64,000 bases of DNA from Lapidilactobacillus gannanensis (GTDB taxonomy: Bacteria > Bacillota > Bacilli > Lactobacillales > Lactobacillaceae). Positions 62,172 through 64,000 of this stretch are shown here, one piece after another. The notes under the pieces were generated by a model. It had not been told where the DNA came from. It made no database searches and worked only from the letters and a program-made list of their open reading frames with translations. Both the position numbers and the translations under genes were made by a program. The first letter of the stretch is position 1. The number at the start of each line of letters is the position of its first letter. The DNA lies in NCBI RefSeq assembly GCF_003946675.1, contig NZ_RHOT01000007.1, positions 1-64,000 of the forward strand, written 5' to 3'.

Positions 62172-62330
62172 ATGAGCGAACAAGATTTAATGACTGAATT
62201 TCTACGGGTCGGTAAAGTTATTAAAACAGAATTGGTTTTGACTTCATTGCGGGCTGCTTGTCGTGGAACGCGGCCGACGCTGATTGATGCCAATTACAGA
62301 CCTAAGTTCAAAGACACTAAAATCTGGTGA
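62172..62330 (+). pseudogene. Start of an unidentified gene cut by a family A element
   Basis: A ribosome-site-like GGGGTAG precedes ATG 62172. The first 18 codons read MSEQDLMTEFLRVGKVIK, a protein-like amphipathic start reminiscent of MarR-type regulators. The frame then enters repeat DNA (TELVLTSLRAACRGTRP) and stops at 62328. The rest of the gene is absent on the other side of the repeat. Confidence 0.4.
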
Positions 62331-63110
62331 GGTTTTTGAAACGGGATTGGTTTTGACTGCATTACGGGCTGCGGGTTGTGGAACGCGGCCGACATCGATT
62401 TAAGCCTTTGCTTTGCAAAGTCTTAAATACGAGTCTTATTCTAAGTGGCACGGCCACTAAGAATAATTTGGCTGCTTCTCGCAAGCTCGTACGCAAATAC
62501 AAACCCATTGGCTGACAACCCGATCCCTCCATTCCGTCTGGAGTTAGGTTAGTGCTCTTCACTGTTGTTAGTGGTTAAGGCAGTTCTAGTAGAATTGATC
62601 AACTTAATTCACTCACCAGTAATAGTTGAATAGTAAGACAAAAATAGCCTGTATGATATCTTTCAATTTTTATCTCGAAAGATTGTCACACAGGCTTTAT
62701 AGTTCATTGCAAGCTGGTTGGCTTACAGTGGTGCTCAATTCTGTTAGTTTCATCTGGTGGTTGCTGGGCGATTGGCGTCAGGGAAGGGGGTTTCTTTGCG
62801 TACGAGCGATTTTGCGAGAAGCAGTGAAATTTGACTTGCTGCTTTAGCAGTTAGTCAAAGCCTCGTATTTGAGATTGTTGCGTTAGCAATAAGCTCAAAT
62901 CGATGGCCACGCCGTTCCGCGCCCTAAAAATCGCCCAGCAACCACCTCCACAAATTGGGGAAGACTAGGCACCAGTCTAAGTAGCGTTCCACAACCCGCC
63001 GGCCGCAACGGAGTTATCCGCTATTCTGCCCCAAACCAACTTTAGCTTTAACCCGCTGATTGCGTCCACAAAATCGCCCAGCAACCACCTTTTCGAATTG
63101 GGGAAGACCC
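62220..63110. repeat. Family A composite hairpin element, locus A7 (inverted relative to A5)
   Basis: Reverse-orientation full element in a gap of about 1.2 kb before asnA. It begins with two 115-bp units. The hairpins are at 62436-62466 (TTATTCT/AGAATAA, GTGGC/GCCAC) and 62830-62859 (TTTGACT/AGTCAAA, CTGCT/AGCAG, inverted). The central stem lies at 62645-62700 (AGCCTG..., T-run on the minus strand). Half-element ends GGTGGTTGCTGGGCGATT (62757) and AATCGCCCAGCAACCACC (about 62929) match A5 exactly. A further module with CGGCCGCAACGGAG follows. Confidence 0.85.
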
Positions 63111-63155
63111 GACACTAATGGTACTTTTTACAAAAAGAACAGTCAGCAATCGTAA

Positions 63156-64000
63156 TTAAAGAATTTGAATCTGATGTTTTGCACATTCATCAATCATTGC
63201 TTGCGGCCAAACACTTGCCTGAACTTCGCCAACGTGGGCCTTGCCTAGGAGTAACATGCATAACCGCGATTGACCAATACCGCCACCAATTGTGTAAGGT
63301 AATTCATCATTGAGAATCATTTGGTGGTATGGCAAATTCAGGCGCTGCTCCTGTTGGGTAATTTTTAATTGGCGTTTCATGGCTGCTGCATCAACCCGAA
63401 TACCCATACTAGAAATTTCGAGAGCTTTTTGTAAGGGTTCGTACCAGAATAAAATATCGCCATTCAATTGCCAATCATCATAATCAGGTGCGCGGTCATC
63501 GTGACGCTGCCCATTTGTTAATGTGTCGCCAATCTGCATCAGAAAAACACAACCGAGTTCCTGACAGATGGCATTTTCTCGTTCCTTAGGCGTCAATTCT
63601 GGATAACGATCAAGCAGTTCTTGACTGGTAATGAAGTGAATCTCGTCGGGCAAATGATAGACTGCTTGGGGGAATTTGTACCAGACTTCATGTTCCATAT
63701 GTTTGATTACTTTAAAAATTTGTTGAACTGTTTGTTTTAAAGTGGTGAGGTTGCGTTCATCGCGGCTAATGATCTTCTCCCAATCCCATTGATCAACGTA
63801 AATTGAATGAATATTATCGAGATCTTCATCCTTACGAATTGCATTCATGTTGGTATAAAGTCCTTGGTGCATTTGGAAGCCGTAACGCTTCAAAGCAACT
63901 CGCTTCCATTTAGCTAAAGAATGGACGATTTCGATTGTTTGGTCGGGCAAGTCCTTCATCGTAAATGACACTGGTTGTTCAATCCCATTAAGGTTGTCAT
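63156..64000 (-). CDS. asnA: Aspartate-ammonia ligase (asparagine synthetase A), C-terminal part
   Basis: The gene runs off the window: the frame is open at 64000 and reads [20 protein letters not shown] inward, which is about residue 55-60 of the roughly 335-aa enzyme. So ATG 63971 is internal. About 280 codons are visible. Seen: [32 protein letters not shown], and the class II aminoacyl-tRNA-synthetase-like end [28 protein letters not shown]. It makes asparagine from aspartate, ammonia and ATP. Confidence 0.95.
   Translation of the reverse strand, partial: DNLNGIEQPVSFTMKDLPDQTIEIVHSLAKWKRVALKRYGFQMHQGLYTNMNAIRKDEDLDNIHSIYVDQWDWEKIISRDERNLTTLKQTVQQIFKVIKHMEHEVWYKFPQAVYHLPDEIHFITSQELLDRYPELTPKERENAICQELGCVFLMQIGDTLTNGQRHDDRAPDYDDWQLNGDILFWYEPLQKALEISSMGIRVDAAAMKRQLKITQQEQRLNLPYHQMILNDELPYTIGGGIGQSRLCMLLLGKAHVGEVQASVWPQAMIDECAKHQIQIL

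Noticed and set aside
62362-62562. 66-codon minus-strand frame
   Set aside because: Reads through the family A hairpin region; same repeat-derived peptide as at 20400.
1-64000. CRISPR array
   Set aside because: The tandem repeats are long palindromic units of 113-124 bp with no short repeat/spacer alternation and no cas genes.
1-64000. tRNA or rRNA genes
   Set aside because: I saw no cloverleaf with a GGTTCGAATCC-type arm or rRNA core sequence.

Overview
The window looks like a chromosome segment of a low-to-mid-GC lactic acid bacterium of the Lactobacillaceae. This rests on the PepI- and PepN-type peptidases, an AsnA-type asparagine synthetase, an AmaP/Asp23 envelope-stress operon, AGGAGG-type ribosome sites with some TTG starts, and IS256/IS3-type elements. 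I cannot fix the species from the sequence alone; a Loigolactobacillus-like genome is a guess.

Layout. 0.1-9.5 kb: a P-type cation ATPase, an EAL protein, HflX behind an attenuator-like leader, and a BceAB-type ABC exporter pair. 9.7-15 kb: a minus-strand block with LtrA-like and TMEM175-like membrane proteins, a histidine phosphatase, a proline iminopeptidase and an aldo/keto reductase. 15.5-21.7 kb: a two-subunit fluoride channel, the scar of a deleted lysR/hydrolase pair, HelD and CoaA. 21.9-25.7 kb: a small anchored protein, a dynamin-like GTPase and GuaA. 25.9-38.7 kb: an accessory zone after guaA with an AT-rich type IIG restriction-modification enzyme, a GIY-YIG protein, IS256 and IS3 elements (all damaged), the amaP-asp23 operon, Dps, a MITE, a lipid kinase and a truncated SGNH hydrolase. 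38.8-44.3 kb: NfeD-like protein, MDR oxidoreductase, MFS exporter with a leader, AKR and nitroreductase. 45.5-64 kb: PepN, NmrA-like and DJ-1-like proteins, several unknowns, a CPBP protease, a manganese-type ABC importer, two acetyltransferases, AKR next to a MerR protein without its DNA-binding domain, an orphan PTS EIIC, a broken gtrA, a nucleotidyltransferase and the 3' part of asnA.

The most unusual content is intergenic. Three repeat families occupy several kilobases. Family A (seven loci, 0.3-0.95 kb) carries nine copies of a roughly 30-nt hairpin whose two stems change sequence in a compensatory way while a 2x2 internal loop (AA opposite YA) is constant. In four loci the hairpins form inverted pairs. 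Family B (four copies, about 170 bp) holds a long covarying palindrome and sits only between convergent genes. Family C (three tandem copies before guaA and one at the window start) is a roughly 123-bp covarying hairpin. No protein encoded here obviously mobilises them.

Regulation that can be read: a 14-codon leader peptide plus terminator before hflX, a palindrome plus terminator before the MFS gene, a MerR-type 19-bp-spacer promoter before the AKR at 58.6 kb, and many intrinsic terminators. Gene decay is common: lysR/hydrolase, gtrA, merR, the SGNH hydrolase and all three transposase loci carry deletions, frameshifts or truncations.
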